From DSSB01 sp046346845 (GTDB lineage Bacteria > UBA10199 > DSSB01): a stretch of DNA of 64,000 bases. The number at the start of each line of letters is the position of its first letter. The stretch's first letter is position 1. The notes under the pieces were generated by a model. The model did no database searches, was not told the origin of the DNA, and worked only from the letters and a program-made list of their open reading frames with translations. Both the position numbers and the translations under genes were made by a program. Positions 50,581 through 58,917 of this stretch are shown piece after piece. The stretch covers positions 433,615 to 497,614 of the forward strand of contig JAXMHH010000003.1 in NCBI GenBank assembly GCA_046346845.1. Direction: 5' to 3'.

Positions 50581-51144
50581 ATGAACACCCAATGGCCCAA
50601 GGCCTTGCTCGCCCTGGCCGCTACCCTTGGCGTCTTGTCGCTCGGCAGCGGGTTGCACGCCCAAACCGTCATCGAAAAGAAAACTCTGCCCGCTCCCAGC
50701 GTGGAGTATCAAGGCCTGCTCAGTTTTACGCGGACACTGCCCGTCGATCTCAAAGGCGGGGAAGAAGGCCTGCAAACCCTGTTGGGCACCGCCATGACGA
50801 CCTTCCTTGCGGGCAACGCCGAGGGCTTTAGCCGGGGCAATGCGGTCGAAAAGGATTCGGCCTTCGGATTGCCCTTCCTCTTTTCCATCCTCACGACGGC
50901 CTCCCAACCCGATGGGGAAAAAGAAGTAGACGCCCAAGAGTCGGTCACCGCGAAGATCTTTCCCACGGAAAAATTCAGCTCGGGTCGGATGTTTCCGATG
51001 GCGAGGACCCTAAACACCAACGAGACCCCCACCTTCGGACCAGCCGCCCTGCTCTTCCCGATGTTGAGCACTCTCCAGGCCGGAACCGTCGCAGGCCGCG
51101 ACGTTGAGGCGGTCGACCTAAAAACCATCTTTGAACTGAAATAA
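50581..51144 (+). CDS. Secreted protein of unknown function
   Basis: 187 residues with a signal peptide (about 1-28, ending SGLHAQ). The mature part is rich in Thr, Phe, Gly and Pro, with no cysteine and no motif I know. It has GGAAGGAGA before the ATG and a sigma-54-type promoter upstream. The next gene, 17 bp downstream, encodes a large lipoprotein, so the two are probably one operon and may act together at the cell surface. Confidence 0.75.
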   Translation: MNTQWPKALLALAATLGVLSLGSGLHAQTVIEKKTLPAPSVEYQGLLSFTRTLPVDLKGGEEGLQTLLGTAMTTFLAGNAEGFSRGNAVEKDSAFGLPFLFSILTTASQPDGEKEVDAQESVTAKIFPTEKFSSGRMFPMARTLNTNETPTFGPAALLFPMLSTLQAGTVAGRDVEAVDLKTIFELK

Positions 51145-51161
51145 GGCGAGGGAACGATTTT

Positions 51162-53891
51162 ATGAAATCCAACCAATTATCATCGCAAAAAATCTGTCTA
51201 AGCCTCGCCCTAGCCCTGTTCTTGGCCGGCCAGGCAGCCTGCAACAACCAAAAATCCGGCGGTACCTCTACCGCTCCGGGAGGCCAGACGAGCAATGTCG
51301 GCGCGGTTCAGACCGGCGCTCCCAGTGATTGCAAGGCCGGGCAGTACCTCGATACCGCCGGCCGCACCAAGGTGAACCTGAAGCTGCAGCCCAACCTCGA
51401 GCCGGGCCTGGCCGTTTACGCGAGCATGGCGACGATGCCCGCCTTCCAAGATGTCATCGAAAAGGACGGGGGCCTCCGTTACGTCAAGGCGATCCCCATG
51501 GGCTTCTTCTATTCCGTGGGCGGCACACTCGTCGACAAGGTCATTACGGAAAGTCCGCCCAACTCCCTGAAGTTCTTCGAAGACCAGGGTAAGGTCTACC
51601 TCGCGGTCGGCAGCAACAACGGCCTGACGATCTTCGAGGCGGGCCCCTCCTCTATTACGAGGGTCTCAAGCGATCCCTTCCTGGGCGCGGTGACTGACAT
51701 CGCCGCCAAGGACGGCCAGCTCTGTGTGATCGCGGACGGCGGCCGTGCCGTGGCGAAGACCTCGATGAGCGCCGGCGGCGGCGCTGCCTGCGGGCAGCTG
51801 CTCTATCAGGCTCCGGAGCCCCCCGCGGGCGAAAAATGGGCCTTGGCTCAACACGTCGCTGCGACCACCGACGGCTGCGTCGTAGTCACCCGCAACATGC
51901 CGCGCTTCCAGATGCGCCTCGCGCAGTTGTTGGACTGGGCCTACAGCATCCCCAAGTCCGCCAGCCACAACATGGACTTGGGCAAGATCCAAGACAAGCT
52001 GCTATGGATCAAAAATGACGGGACCGTGAAGGAAATCACCCCGAGCATCGGGCACTACGACAAGGTCTTTTTCTCGGATCTGACCACCTTCACCGACGGC
52101 GCAATCGCCACTTTCACCGCCTTCCGCAGAAGCAATCTCGATGCCTACGCCACGAGCGGCAACGGCTGGGACTTGATTAAGAGCTTCTTCGAAATCCGCG
52201 CCGGCGGACTCTTCCTGGTCGGCGGCGAAATTAAGAAGAGCGTCGAGCTCTCCGGCCTGCAAGGGCCATGGGACCTCGGCAGTGGCCATGTCTTGGATGA
52301 GCTCCCGCATTTCTCCTTGCCCTATTTTCCCGCAGGCGCGGTGGGCGGCTCCCGCTACGCCCTCAAGGGCATGATAGGATTGACCCTGGCCGATTTCAGC
52401 AATTACCAAGACCCCAACCAGACCAGCCTGCCCATCGAGGAGAGGTCGGGATCCACCGATCCGATCCTGGGGCACCCCGGCTTCTTCACCCAGGTCCAGC
52501 TCGCGGGGGACAAGCTCTTCTTGGGCGGATCCTCCGGAGGGTATCTGTTGGGCGTCTACGACTTGACGAACAAGGTAGTCGTGGACGGGGCCAATCCCGC
52601 CGGCGTTTATCACCCGGTCAAGGCCAAGCTTAATCTTGGCCTAATCCCCGTCGCCGCCACCCGCAACGGCATGATCCTGGGCGCCGGCGGAAATAATTTC
52701 GCCTATAAACCCGCGGATCGGGATTTCACCAACTTGACTATCTTTCAGTTGAAGCAGTTTTTCCCCTTCATCGCGCCAGCGGATCTGGGCAACTACGAGC
52801 CGATGGGCCTGCCCACGGTCTACGAAAGCCCAAGCGGTGAGGCCGGGGATAGGGTCGCCTATGCCCATCTCAACAAGAGCACCAACAAAATCGTCGCGGA
52901 ACTGTTGACCAACAAGGGGGAGAAAGTCGCGGTTTCGGATGCGGAGCTGGGAATAAGCAACCCCGATAACGATCAACCCGTATTAGGACCCGCTGGCGTC
53001 AGCGAAGACCTGGTCGTGGTCGTCCTCAACCAAAAGAACGGCTCCGATTTCTCCTGGTGGATCAATGCCTTCGACATCGACGGCAACGCCCTGAAGAACC
53101 TCCCCTTCGGTTTCCCTCCGCCGGCGGGACCGGGCAGCGAAAAGGCCATCAAAGTGCTTGGGTTAAAGCAGGTCGAGGCCGGGAAATACCAACTCTATGT
53201 CTGGGGCGGAATGGTGGGAGGGGATCCCTATCTCTCCCGAATCACCTTCTCTAAATCCGCCACCAATATCGGCTTCCTGGAACGCAAGGACGTGGCCTTG
53301 CCGCAAAGCGTGAGCGTCGTGATGGCTGAGGACAAGGCCTTCGCCATCAACCGGAACGGAAAGGTGACGCCTATCGACCTGGCCGGCATGACAACCGAGG
53401 CCGACCTAGGCAACATCACCGGCAACAATTATGTATCCCTCTGCGGCCTGGTCGCCAACTCGATCTACTGCTCCAGCATGGACAAGCCGATCAGCTTCAA
53501 CCTCCACCGCTTCAACCTGGACACGAAGGAGGCGACCCACTACCCCTACCACCACCCCTTCTTGCTCAGCTTCTACAGCAGCCGGTTGATGGCGAGCTAT
53601 GAGATTGACGGAGGCGGAACCGGGCTCTACGACCTCACCAAGGCTCCGCCCCAGGCGGAGGTGCCGAGCGCGGCACCGGGCGGCAACATCACCACCGGCG
53701 GCGACACCGGAGGCACCGGCAATACGGGGACGGGCGGCCTGCCTTCCGGCGCAAAGATGGGCGGAGGAGGAGGCGGTTGCAGCCTCTCCACGCCAGAGGC
53801 GAGCCTCGGCCTGGGTTCCCTGCTGCTGATGGCCTGCCTCGTCGGCGGCACCCTGGCAGCCAGGTTGCATCGGCGTCCCCTGCGACGCTAG
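51162..53891 (+). CDS. Large lipoprotein with MYXO-CTERM-like C-terminus
   Basis: 909 residues. The N-terminus is a lipoprotein signal with LAGQAAC, lipid cysteine C27. The body is mostly beta, with repeated short strands and Gly/Asp turns, and resembles a beta-propeller or other repeat fold (LFLGGSSGGYLLGVYDL, SRYALKGMIGLTLADFS). After a Gly/Thr-rich linker (about 845-870) the end is the tripartite form GGGGGGCSL (Cys at about 873), a hydrophobic helix LGLGSLLLMACLVGGTLAA and basic RLHRRPLRR. That is the MYXO-CTERM/rhombosortase-type surface sorting layout. Having both an N-terminal lipobox and this C-terminal signal is unusual. Function unknown. Confidence 0.85.
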   Translation: MKSNQLSSQKICLSLALALFLAGQAACNNQKSGGTSTAPGGQTSNVGAVQTGAPSDCKAGQYLDTAGRTKVNLKLQPNLEPGLAVYASMATMPAFQDVIEKDGGLRYVKAIPMGFFYSVGGTLVDKVITESPPNSLKFFEDQGKVYLAVGSNNGLTIFEAGPSSITRVSSDPFLGAVTDIAAKDGQLCVIADGGRAVAKTSMSAGGGAACGQLLYQAPEPPAGEKWALAQHVAATTDGCVVVTRNMPRFQMRLAQLLDWAYSIPKSASHNMDLGKIQDKLLWIKNDGTVKEITPSIGHYDKVFFSDLTTFTDGAIATFTAFRRSNLDAYATSGNGWDLIKSFFEIRAGGLFLVGGEIKKSVELSGLQGPWDLGSGHVLDELPHFSLPYFPAGAVGGSRYALKGMIGLTLADFSNYQDPNQTSLPIEERSGSTDPILGHPGFFTQVQLAGDKLFLGGSSGGYLLGVYDLTNKVVVDGANPAGVYHPVKAKLNLGLIPVAATRNGMILGAGGNNFAYKPADRDFTNLTIFQLKQFFPFIAPADLGNYEPMGLPTVYESPSGEAGDRVAYAHLNKSTNKIVAELLTNKGEKVAVSDAELGISNPDNDQPVLGPAGVSEDLVVVVLNQKNGSDFSWWINAFDIDGNALKNLPFGFPPPAGPGSEKAIKVLGLKQVEAGKYQLYVWGGMVGGDPYLSRITFSKSATNIGFLERKDVALPQSVSVVMAEDKAFAINRNGKVTPIDLAGMTTEADLGNITGNNYVSLCGLVANSIYCSSMDKPISFNLHRFNLDTKEATHYPYHHPFLLSFYSSRLMASYEIDGGGTGLYDLTKAPPQAEVPSAAPGGNITTGGDTGGTGNTGTGGLPSGAKMGGGGGGCSLSTPEASLGLGSLLLMACLVGGTLAARLHRRPLRR

Positions 53892-53909
53892 GGATCATTC
53901 TTTTATCCA

Positions 53910-53945
53910 ATGCCCTCCGGCCCGGGGCCGGGGGGCATTTTTTTT
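53910..53945 (+). terminator. Rho-independent terminator after the large lipoprotein gene
   Basis: ATGCCCTCCGGCCC pairs with GGGCCGGGGGGCAT with one mismatch, followed by eight T residues (to about 53945). It lies 18 bp after the stop and 38 bp before the PEP carboxylase start. Confidence 0.9.
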
Positions 53946-53982
53946 GCTCGGTTTCACCCCGCCTTTCCCTTATCCTGAGGGC

Positions 53983-55509
53983 ATGACCCACTCGCAGCAG
54001 CGAAAAGTCCCGGCGACGATGGCGACCCAGCATCCGGATAACGCCTTCAAGCCCTACTGGAGCACCAAGCCCTTCATCTCCACCTCCAAAGAGGTCGAGG
54101 AGTGCTTCCGGTCTTTCTCCGACCTGGGCTGCCAAGAATACATGTGGGATTGGGAGGGGAAATTCGTCGACGAGGCGGTCGTCGATCGCCTCTACTCCAA
54201 ATACTACGACTATTTCGCGAGGCACCCCCTGGGCCGCGACAAGTTCCTCACCTTTCGCGTCCCCAACATTCAGCGGGAAGGCCAGGCGCGCCTGGCCAGG
54301 GCCTTCGCGGGCATCCTCTCCGCGGCCTATACCGCCCACGAGCTCGGGCTGCACAGCCCCCCGCTCTTCGAGGTGATCCATCCGATGACCACCTCGGCGC
54401 AGGAGCTGGGCACCCTCCAGCGCAAATTCAGCGAGACGGCGCAATTCCAGCAGAAGATCCTGGAGGCCAAGCACCTCAAGCCCCATCACCTCGATATCAT
54501 CCCCCTGATCGAGGGCACCGGCACTCTGCTGAAGAGCCGCAAGATCCTAGAAAAATACGCCGACTTCATGGAACGCTTCAGCGGCAAGCGTCCCAAGATG
54601 ATCCGGCCCTTCATCGCCCGCAGCGACCCGGCTCTGGACGGCGGCTACGTCGCGGCGGTGTTGAGCGCCAAGGCGGCCCTCTCCGAGTACTACCATTTCC
54701 AAAAATCCACCGGCATCAAGGTGAAGCCGATCATCGGCGCCGGTTCGCTCCGCTTCCGCGGCGGGCTGAGCCCGCAGACCATCGACGAATTCCTCCACAC
54801 CTATCCCGGGGTCGCCACCGTCACCTTGCAGTCCAGCTTCCGTTACGATCACCCCCTCGACGAGGTGAAGAAGGCGGTGGCCAAGCTGAACCGAAGGCTC
54901 GGCAAGGACGAGCCCGTCCTGTTCAGCGAGCGCGAGATGGCCCAACTCAGCCGGCTCGACCAGATCTTCGTGAAATATTACCGCAAGACCATCGAAGGCG
55001 TGGAGGGCTTCATCAACCAGATGGCGAAATCCATCCCCCCGCGCCGCGAGCGCATGCAGCACACCGGGCATTTCGGCTATTCCCGCCAGGTCGGCAAGGC
55101 CGGCCTCAACCTGCCGCGCGCCATCACCTTCACCGCCATCTTCTACTCGATCGGCGTGCCGCCGGAGCTGATCGGGATGGGGCGCGGGTTGCGGGCCAGC
55201 CGCCATGAGGGGCTACTGCCGGCCTTGCAAAAATTCTACCCCGAGCTGCGCCAAGCCATCGTCGCGCTCGGCCGCTACTTCAACCGCGAAAACCTCGAGA
55301 TCCTCGCCTCGCGCTTTCCGCCCTTCAAATTCGTCAAGACGGGGGTCGGCTACATCGAATCCTTCCTGGGCCAGCGCCTCGGGCCCAAGGACCCCGACGA
55401 TTTCATCCACCGAAATTACTCCTCCAACGTGCTGCAAAATTGGCTGCGCGGGCGTTCCCCCGAAGAAGACATCGTCAAAGCCGCCCAAATCCGACGCAGC
55501 CTGGGTTAG
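53983..55509 (+). CDS. ppcA: Phosphoenolpyruvate carboxylase, archaeal type
   Basis: 508 residues from ATG 53983, about half the size of the usual bacterial enzyme (about 900) and right for the archaeal-type PpcA. Diagnostic: VPATMATQHPDNAFKPYW at the N-terminus, WDWEGKFVDE, EVIHPMTTSAQEL, IPLIEGTGTLLKSRKI, FIARSDPALDGGYVAA and GMGRGLRASRHEGLLPAL. It adds bicarbonate to PEP to make oxaloacetate, feeding the TCA cycle and aspartate. A frame extending to 53944 overlaps the terminator and is rejected. Two inverted-repeat elements follow. Confidence 0.95.
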   Translation: MTHSQQRKVPATMATQHPDNAFKPYWSTKPFISTSKEVEECFRSFSDLGCQEYMWDWEGKFVDEAVVDRLYSKYYDYFARHPLGRDKFLTFRVPNIQREGQARLARAFAGILSAAYTAHELGLHSPPLFEVIHPMTTSAQELGTLQRKFSETAQFQQKILEAKHLKPHHLDIIPLIEGTGTLLKSRKILEKYADFMERFSGKRPKMIRPFIARSDPALDGGYVAAVLSAKAALSEYYHFQKSTGIKVKPIIGAGSLRFRGGLSPQTIDEFLHTYPGVATVTLQSSFRYDHPLDEVKKAVAKLNRRLGKDEPVLFSEREMAQLSRLDQIFVKYYRKTIEGVEGFINQMAKSIPPRRERMQHTGHFGYSRQVGKAGLNLPRAITFTAIFYSIGVPPELIGMGRGLRASRHEGLLPALQKFYPELRQAIVALGRYFNRENLEILASRFPPFKFVKTGVGYIESFLGQRLGPKDPDDFIHRNYSSNVLQNWLRGRSPEEDIVKAAQIRRSLG

Positions 55510-55556
55510 CGCGCTTTTTTTCTATCTACGAAAGGCTCTTGCTTGTTGCTACCTCC

Positions 55557-55715
55557 GCCCTGTCTGGAGAAGGAGGTATCCCCTTCGAGCACCGGGGCCG
55601 ACCCTCAAGCCGGGTCGACCCCTACGTCGAAAAATCCGAGGGAATATTGGATGGCTCCAAGGTTCGGATTTTTCGAAGGTTGCTCGAAGGGGATACCTCC
55701 TTCTCCAGACAGGGC
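55557..55715 (-). repeat. Structured inverted-repeat element, copy 3 (minus orientation)
   Basis: Arms 55557-55591 and 55681-55715 are perfectly complementary over 35 bp. Read on the minus strand, hairpin 1 has the 11 bp stem CGAAAAATCCG/CGGATTTTTCG (55665-55675/55628-55638) preceded by TT, and its 26-base loop starts AACCTTGGAGCCATCC and continues AATATT. Hairpin 2 has an 11 bp stem (55612-55622/55594-55604) with one pair that is G-U on the minus strand but C-A on the plus strand, and the loop GGCTTGA (complement of 55605-55611). Loop motifs and the wobble pair agree on orientation. It lies between convergent genes, 62 bp from copy 4. Confidence 0.85.
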
Positions 55716-55775
55716 TCGTGCAGATTCGATCCAACACATGACCCTGACTCTTGATTTTCTTTACCTCTTATCCTG

Positions 55776-55938
55776 CACCACGCCCCGAAGAGCGGAGGAC
55801 CCTTCCTGGAACGGCCTTCGGCAGGGGCAAACACCTTAAGGCCTCCAATAGTTTTGCCCCTGTCGGGCAGGGAGGGCCCCGGCCAGAGGGGCCCGACCGG
55901 AGTGGAAGAAAGGGTCCTCCGCTCTTCGGGGCGTGGTG
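55776..55938 (+). repeat. Structured inverted-repeat element, copy 4
   Basis: Arms 55776-55804 and 55910-55938 are perfectly complementary over 29 bp. Hairpin 1 has GCC, a TT bulge, then CGGCAGGGGCAAA pairing with TTTGCCCCTGTCG (one G-U), and carries ACCTTAAGGCCTCCAATAGT (55833-55852). Hairpin 2 has a perfect 7 bp stem GGGCCCC/GGGGCCC and the loop GGCCAGA (55881-55887). The right arm ends 15 bp before the stop of the PAP2 gene. With copy 3 it fills most of the 443 bp gap 55510-55952; the rest has a short AT-rich tract and no gene. Confidence 0.85.
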
Positions 55939-55952
55939 GCGCCGAGCAAGGA

Positions 55953-56555
55953 TCAGGCAAAGTCAAAGAGATCTCGGCGCAGGCCCTGCAATACCCACAG
56001 ACCGGCGGCGGCATAGAGCGAGCCCAATACGACGTCGCTAGGATAGTGAACCCCGAGATAGACGCGGGAGAGATCGATGCAGAAGATCGCCAGCAGGCAG
56101 AGGGCCACAGAAAAAACACGTAAAACCCGGGCAGAAATCATTCGGCAAAAAAAGACCCCCAAGACCCCGAACATGAACACCGCATTGGCCGCATGCCCGC
56201 TCGGCATACTGAGCGTGGTCAGGACCTCCATCCCATCGGGGGGACGCGGCCGGGCCACCAAGATCTTGAGCAGTGACACCGAGAGTTTGAGGATGCCGAC
56301 CCCGAAAAAATACCAAGCAGCGGTCGCAATGCGGCGGCGAGCCAAAAAATACCCAACCGGCAGAAAAAACAGGACCAAGAATCCGCCGGTTCCTCCGATC
56401 GCCGAAAAAAATCTAAAAAAACGGTTTAGCCCCGCGTCACGCGACGCCGCCAGGGCCTCGACCGCCCAACGATCCCAGGCGACGAGCCAAGGCACCCGCG
56501 GCACGAGAAAACAGACCGCAATCACGAGGCAAAAGAGAAGCAGTCGTCGGAGCAT
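55953..56555 (-). CDS. PAP2 family membrane phosphatase
   Basis: 200 residues from ATG 56555, which overlaps the pepA stop (TAATG). Several membrane helices. The three acid-phosphatase motifs are KILVARPRP, SMPSGHAANAVF and SRVYLGVHYPSDVV, with the catalytic histidines in SGH and GVHYPSD. It hydrolyses lipid phosphates such as undecaprenyl pyrophosphate or phosphatidate. With uppP at 22.4 kb the genome has two such activities. The frame could extend to 56627, but that part overlaps pepA and lacks the signature N-terminal hydrophobic helix. Confidence 0.93.
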   Translation of the reverse strand: MLRRLLLFCLVIAVCFLVPRVPWLVAWDRWAVEALAASRDAGLNRFFRFFSAIGGTGGFLVLFFLPVGYFLARRRIATAAWYFFGVGILKLSVSLLKILVARPRPPDGMEVLTTLSMPSGHAANAVFMFGVLGVFFCRMISARVLRVFSVALCLLAIFCIDLSRVYLGVHYPSDVVLGSLYAAAGLWVLQGLRRDLFDFA

Positions 56556-58045
56556 TAAAACTTGGAGAAGAGGCGCAGAAAAGTCCGCACCATGATGCCC
56601 GTGCCGCCCTTCGGCGCGTAGGCCCAAGGCTTATTGGCCCAGGAGGGGCCAGCGATGTCCAGATGCACCCACTTCGCCTTCTCGGCGACGAAGTTCTTCA
56701 GGAAGAGCGCGCCGTTGATGGTCCCGCCGTAGGGCCCGCCGATATTCTGGATGTCGGCGACCTGGCTCTTCATCTCCTCGGCGTATTCCTCCGCCAAGGG
56801 CAGCTCCCAGACCTTCTCGCCGCACTCTTCGCCGCAGTCCTTCAGCTTGCGAATGAGCTCGGCATCGGTGCCAAGCGCGGCGGTGTAGAGGTCGCCGAGG
56901 GCGACCAGGGCGGCGCCGGTCAGGGTGGCGACGTCGATGATGTAGTCCACCTTGCGATGCTTCGTCAGGTAGCTCAGGGCGTCGGCCAGGGCGAGGCGGC
57001 CCTCGGCGTCGGTATTGAGGACCTCGATGGTCTTCCCGTTGTAGGCCTTCACCACGTCGCCGGGCCGTTGGGCGCCGCCGTCCGGCATGTTTTCAGCGGA
57101 GGCGATATAGCCGTAGACCTCGACCGGCAATTTCAAGGCGGGCAGGAGCCGCATCACCGCCAAGATGGTCGCGGCCCCGGACATGTCGTCCTTCATCGTC
57201 TCCATGCTCTTCGCGGGTTTCAGGGAAAGGCCGCCGCTGTCGAAGGTGATGCCTTTGCCGACGATGGCGATGCGCTTCTTCACGCGGCCGCGCGGACGGT
57301 AATGCATCTCGACAAAGACAGGAGGGTTAGGCGATCCCATACCCACGCCGTAGAGCGCCCCCATGCCGAGGCGCTGCAGCTGCCGGTGGTGGAAGACCTT
57401 CGTCCGAAGCCCGCGGATCTTCTTGGCCTCGCGACCGAGAAACTCGGGCGGTTTGTCGCGGGCGGGGGTGTTGATCAGGTCACGAGCGTAGTTCACGCCC
57501 TGGCTAATCAACTCCCCGGCCTTGAGCCCGGCCTGAAAGGGCTTGGCCGATTTTGCATCGCCCAGAAGATAACGGACTTCCTGCAGCGGGCCCGCCTTCT
57601 CTTTTTTGCTCTTGTATTTTTCAAAGCGGTAGAGGCCGAGCAAGACGCCCTCGGCATAGGCCTGGCCCGCGTCCTGCGCCGGGATTTTCTTGTCGAGGGC
57701 CAGCGGCAACAGCGAGACCATTTTCTTCGCCTTGATCCGCTCGGCCGCCTGGGCGGATTTCGAGGCCGCCTTGCGCAGGTTTTCGAGACTAGCTTTTTTC
57801 GCGGAACCCAATCCCATGAAGAGGACGTAGTCAAAAGGCAGCTTGCCGTGGGTCGCGAACATCCGCGAATCCCCCGCTTCCCCCTTGAACTCCTCCTTCT
57901 TGAGCAACTTGAGCGGGACCTGACCCAGCTTTTTCAGCAGGGCGTTGATCGCGGCGTGGGCGAAGGGTTTTTCGTCGAGGACCGGCAGGACCAGCAGGTC
58001 GCCGGACCCCACGGAAGAAGGTCGACTTTCGAGGGAAAATTTCAT
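56555..58045 (-). CDS. pepA: Leucyl aminopeptidase (M17 family)
   Basis: 496 residues from ATG 58045, preceded by AGGAGTGTG. The C-terminal catalytic domain carries the M17 signature NTDAEGRLAL and the metal and substrate residues in VGKGITFDSGGLSLKP and MKDDMSGAATILA. The N-terminal domain ends at about residue 170. It releases N-terminal residues with two metal ions, as a hexamer in the cytoplasm. An upstream frame to 58921 covers the enoyl-CoA hydratase in antisense and is rejected. Overlaps the PAP2 gene by TAATG. Confidence 0.96.
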   Translation of the reverse strand: MKFSLESRPSSVGSGDLLVLPVLDEKPFAHAAINALLKKLGQVPLKLLKKEEFKGEAGDSRMFATHGKLPFDYVLFMGLGSAKKASLENLRKAASKSAQAAERIKAKKMVSLLPLALDKKIPAQDAGQAYAEGVLLGLYRFEKYKSKKEKAGPLQEVRYLLGDAKSAKPFQAGLKAGELISQGVNYARDLINTPARDKPPEFLGREAKKIRGLRTKVFHHRQLQRLGMGALYGVGMGSPNPPVFVEMHYRPRGRVKKRIAIVGKGITFDSGGLSLKPAKSMETMKDDMSGAATILAVMRLLPALKLPVEVYGYIASAENMPDGGAQRPGDVVKAYNGKTIEVLNTDAEGRLALADALSYLTKHRKVDYIIDVATLTGAALVALGDLYTAALGTDAELIRKLKDCGEECGEKVWELPLAEEYAEEMKSQVADIQNIGGPYGGTINGALFLKNFVAEKAKWVHLDIAGPSWANKPWAYAPKGGTGIMVRTFLRLFSKF

Positions 58046-58105
58046 AGAAGGACACACTCCTAAAGAAAAAAACGGTTTAATCTTAAAACTATAGCAGAGG
58101 CCCGC

Positions 58106-58894
58106 ATGAAGGACCAAGTGATTCTCGAAGCAAGCAAGGGGGCCTGCCGCACCCTGACGCTCAATCGCCCCGAGTCCAAAAACGCCTTCAATTTCGAGCT
58201 TGCCGCCGCCATCCCCAAGGCCCTGGCCAAGGCGGCCCGCGACCGGAAGCTGAAAGTCGTGGTCCTGCGCGGCGCTGGCGAGGCCTTTTCCGCCGGCGGT
58301 GACATCAAGCTCTTCCAGAAAAACCTGAAAACCAGCGACCAAGCCTTCCGCAAGATCAGCGCCCATCTCAACCAGGCCATCCGGACAATCGGCGCCATGC
58401 CGCAGGTCGTCATCGCCGCAGTGCGGGGGCCCGCCTACGCCGCCGGTTTCGGCCTGGCCATCTCCTGCGACCTCACGGTGGCCTCCCACTTGGCCAGGTT
58501 TTCCCCCTCCTTCGTCAACATCGCCCTCGCACCCAACGCCGCCTCGACCTACTTCCTGCCGCGCATCCTCGGTCCCAAACGCGCCCTGGAGGCCTTCCTC
58601 ACCGGCCGGGTCTTTCCCGCGCCCGAGGCCCTCAGCCTGGGCATCGTCAACCACGCCTGGCCCGAGGAGAGCTTTGAGGAGGAATTGGATAACTTGATCG
58701 CCGACCTCTGCGCCCGACCCAGCCTCACCCTTGCGCGCATCAAGCGAGTCCTGCGCGCCTCCCTGACCAACCCCTTCGCCAAACAGCTGGAGCTGGAAAA
58801 AAGAGAGATCGCGGCCTCGTCGTTGAGCGAAGACTTCAAGGAAGGGGTGACGGCCTTCGTGGAAAAGCGGCGTCCGGCCTTTCGCGGCAGGTAG
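58106..58894 (+). CDS. Enoyl-CoA hydratase/isomerase family protein
   Basis: 262 residues, a crotonase-fold protein. LNRPESKNAFNFEL, VVVLRGAGEAFSAGGDIKLF (oxyanion hole glycine and CoA loop) and VRGPAYAAGFGLAISCDL are family marks. At the place of the second catalytic glutamate the sequence is ALAPNAASTYFLPR, with Asn instead of an acid, so it is more likely an isomerase or a related activity than a classical hydratase. It diverges from pepA by 60 bp. A small GGCGGA/TCCGCC hairpin (58894-58911) lies at its end before the convergent transporter gene. Confidence 0.9.
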   Translation: MKDQVILEASKGACRTLTLNRPESKNAFNFELAAAIPKALAKAARDRKLKVVVLRGAGEAFSAGGDIKLFQKNLKTSDQAFRKISAHLNQAIRTIGAMPQVVIAAVRGPAYAAGFGLAISCDLTVASHLARFSPSFVNIALAPNAASTYFLPRILGPKRALEAFLTGRVFPAPEALSLGIVNHAWPEESFEEELDNLIADLCARPSLTLARIKRVLRASLTNPFAKQLELEKREIAASSLSEDFKEGVTAFVEKRRPAFRGR

Positions 58895-58917
58895 GCGGAA
58901 ATACCTCCGCCACCGAA

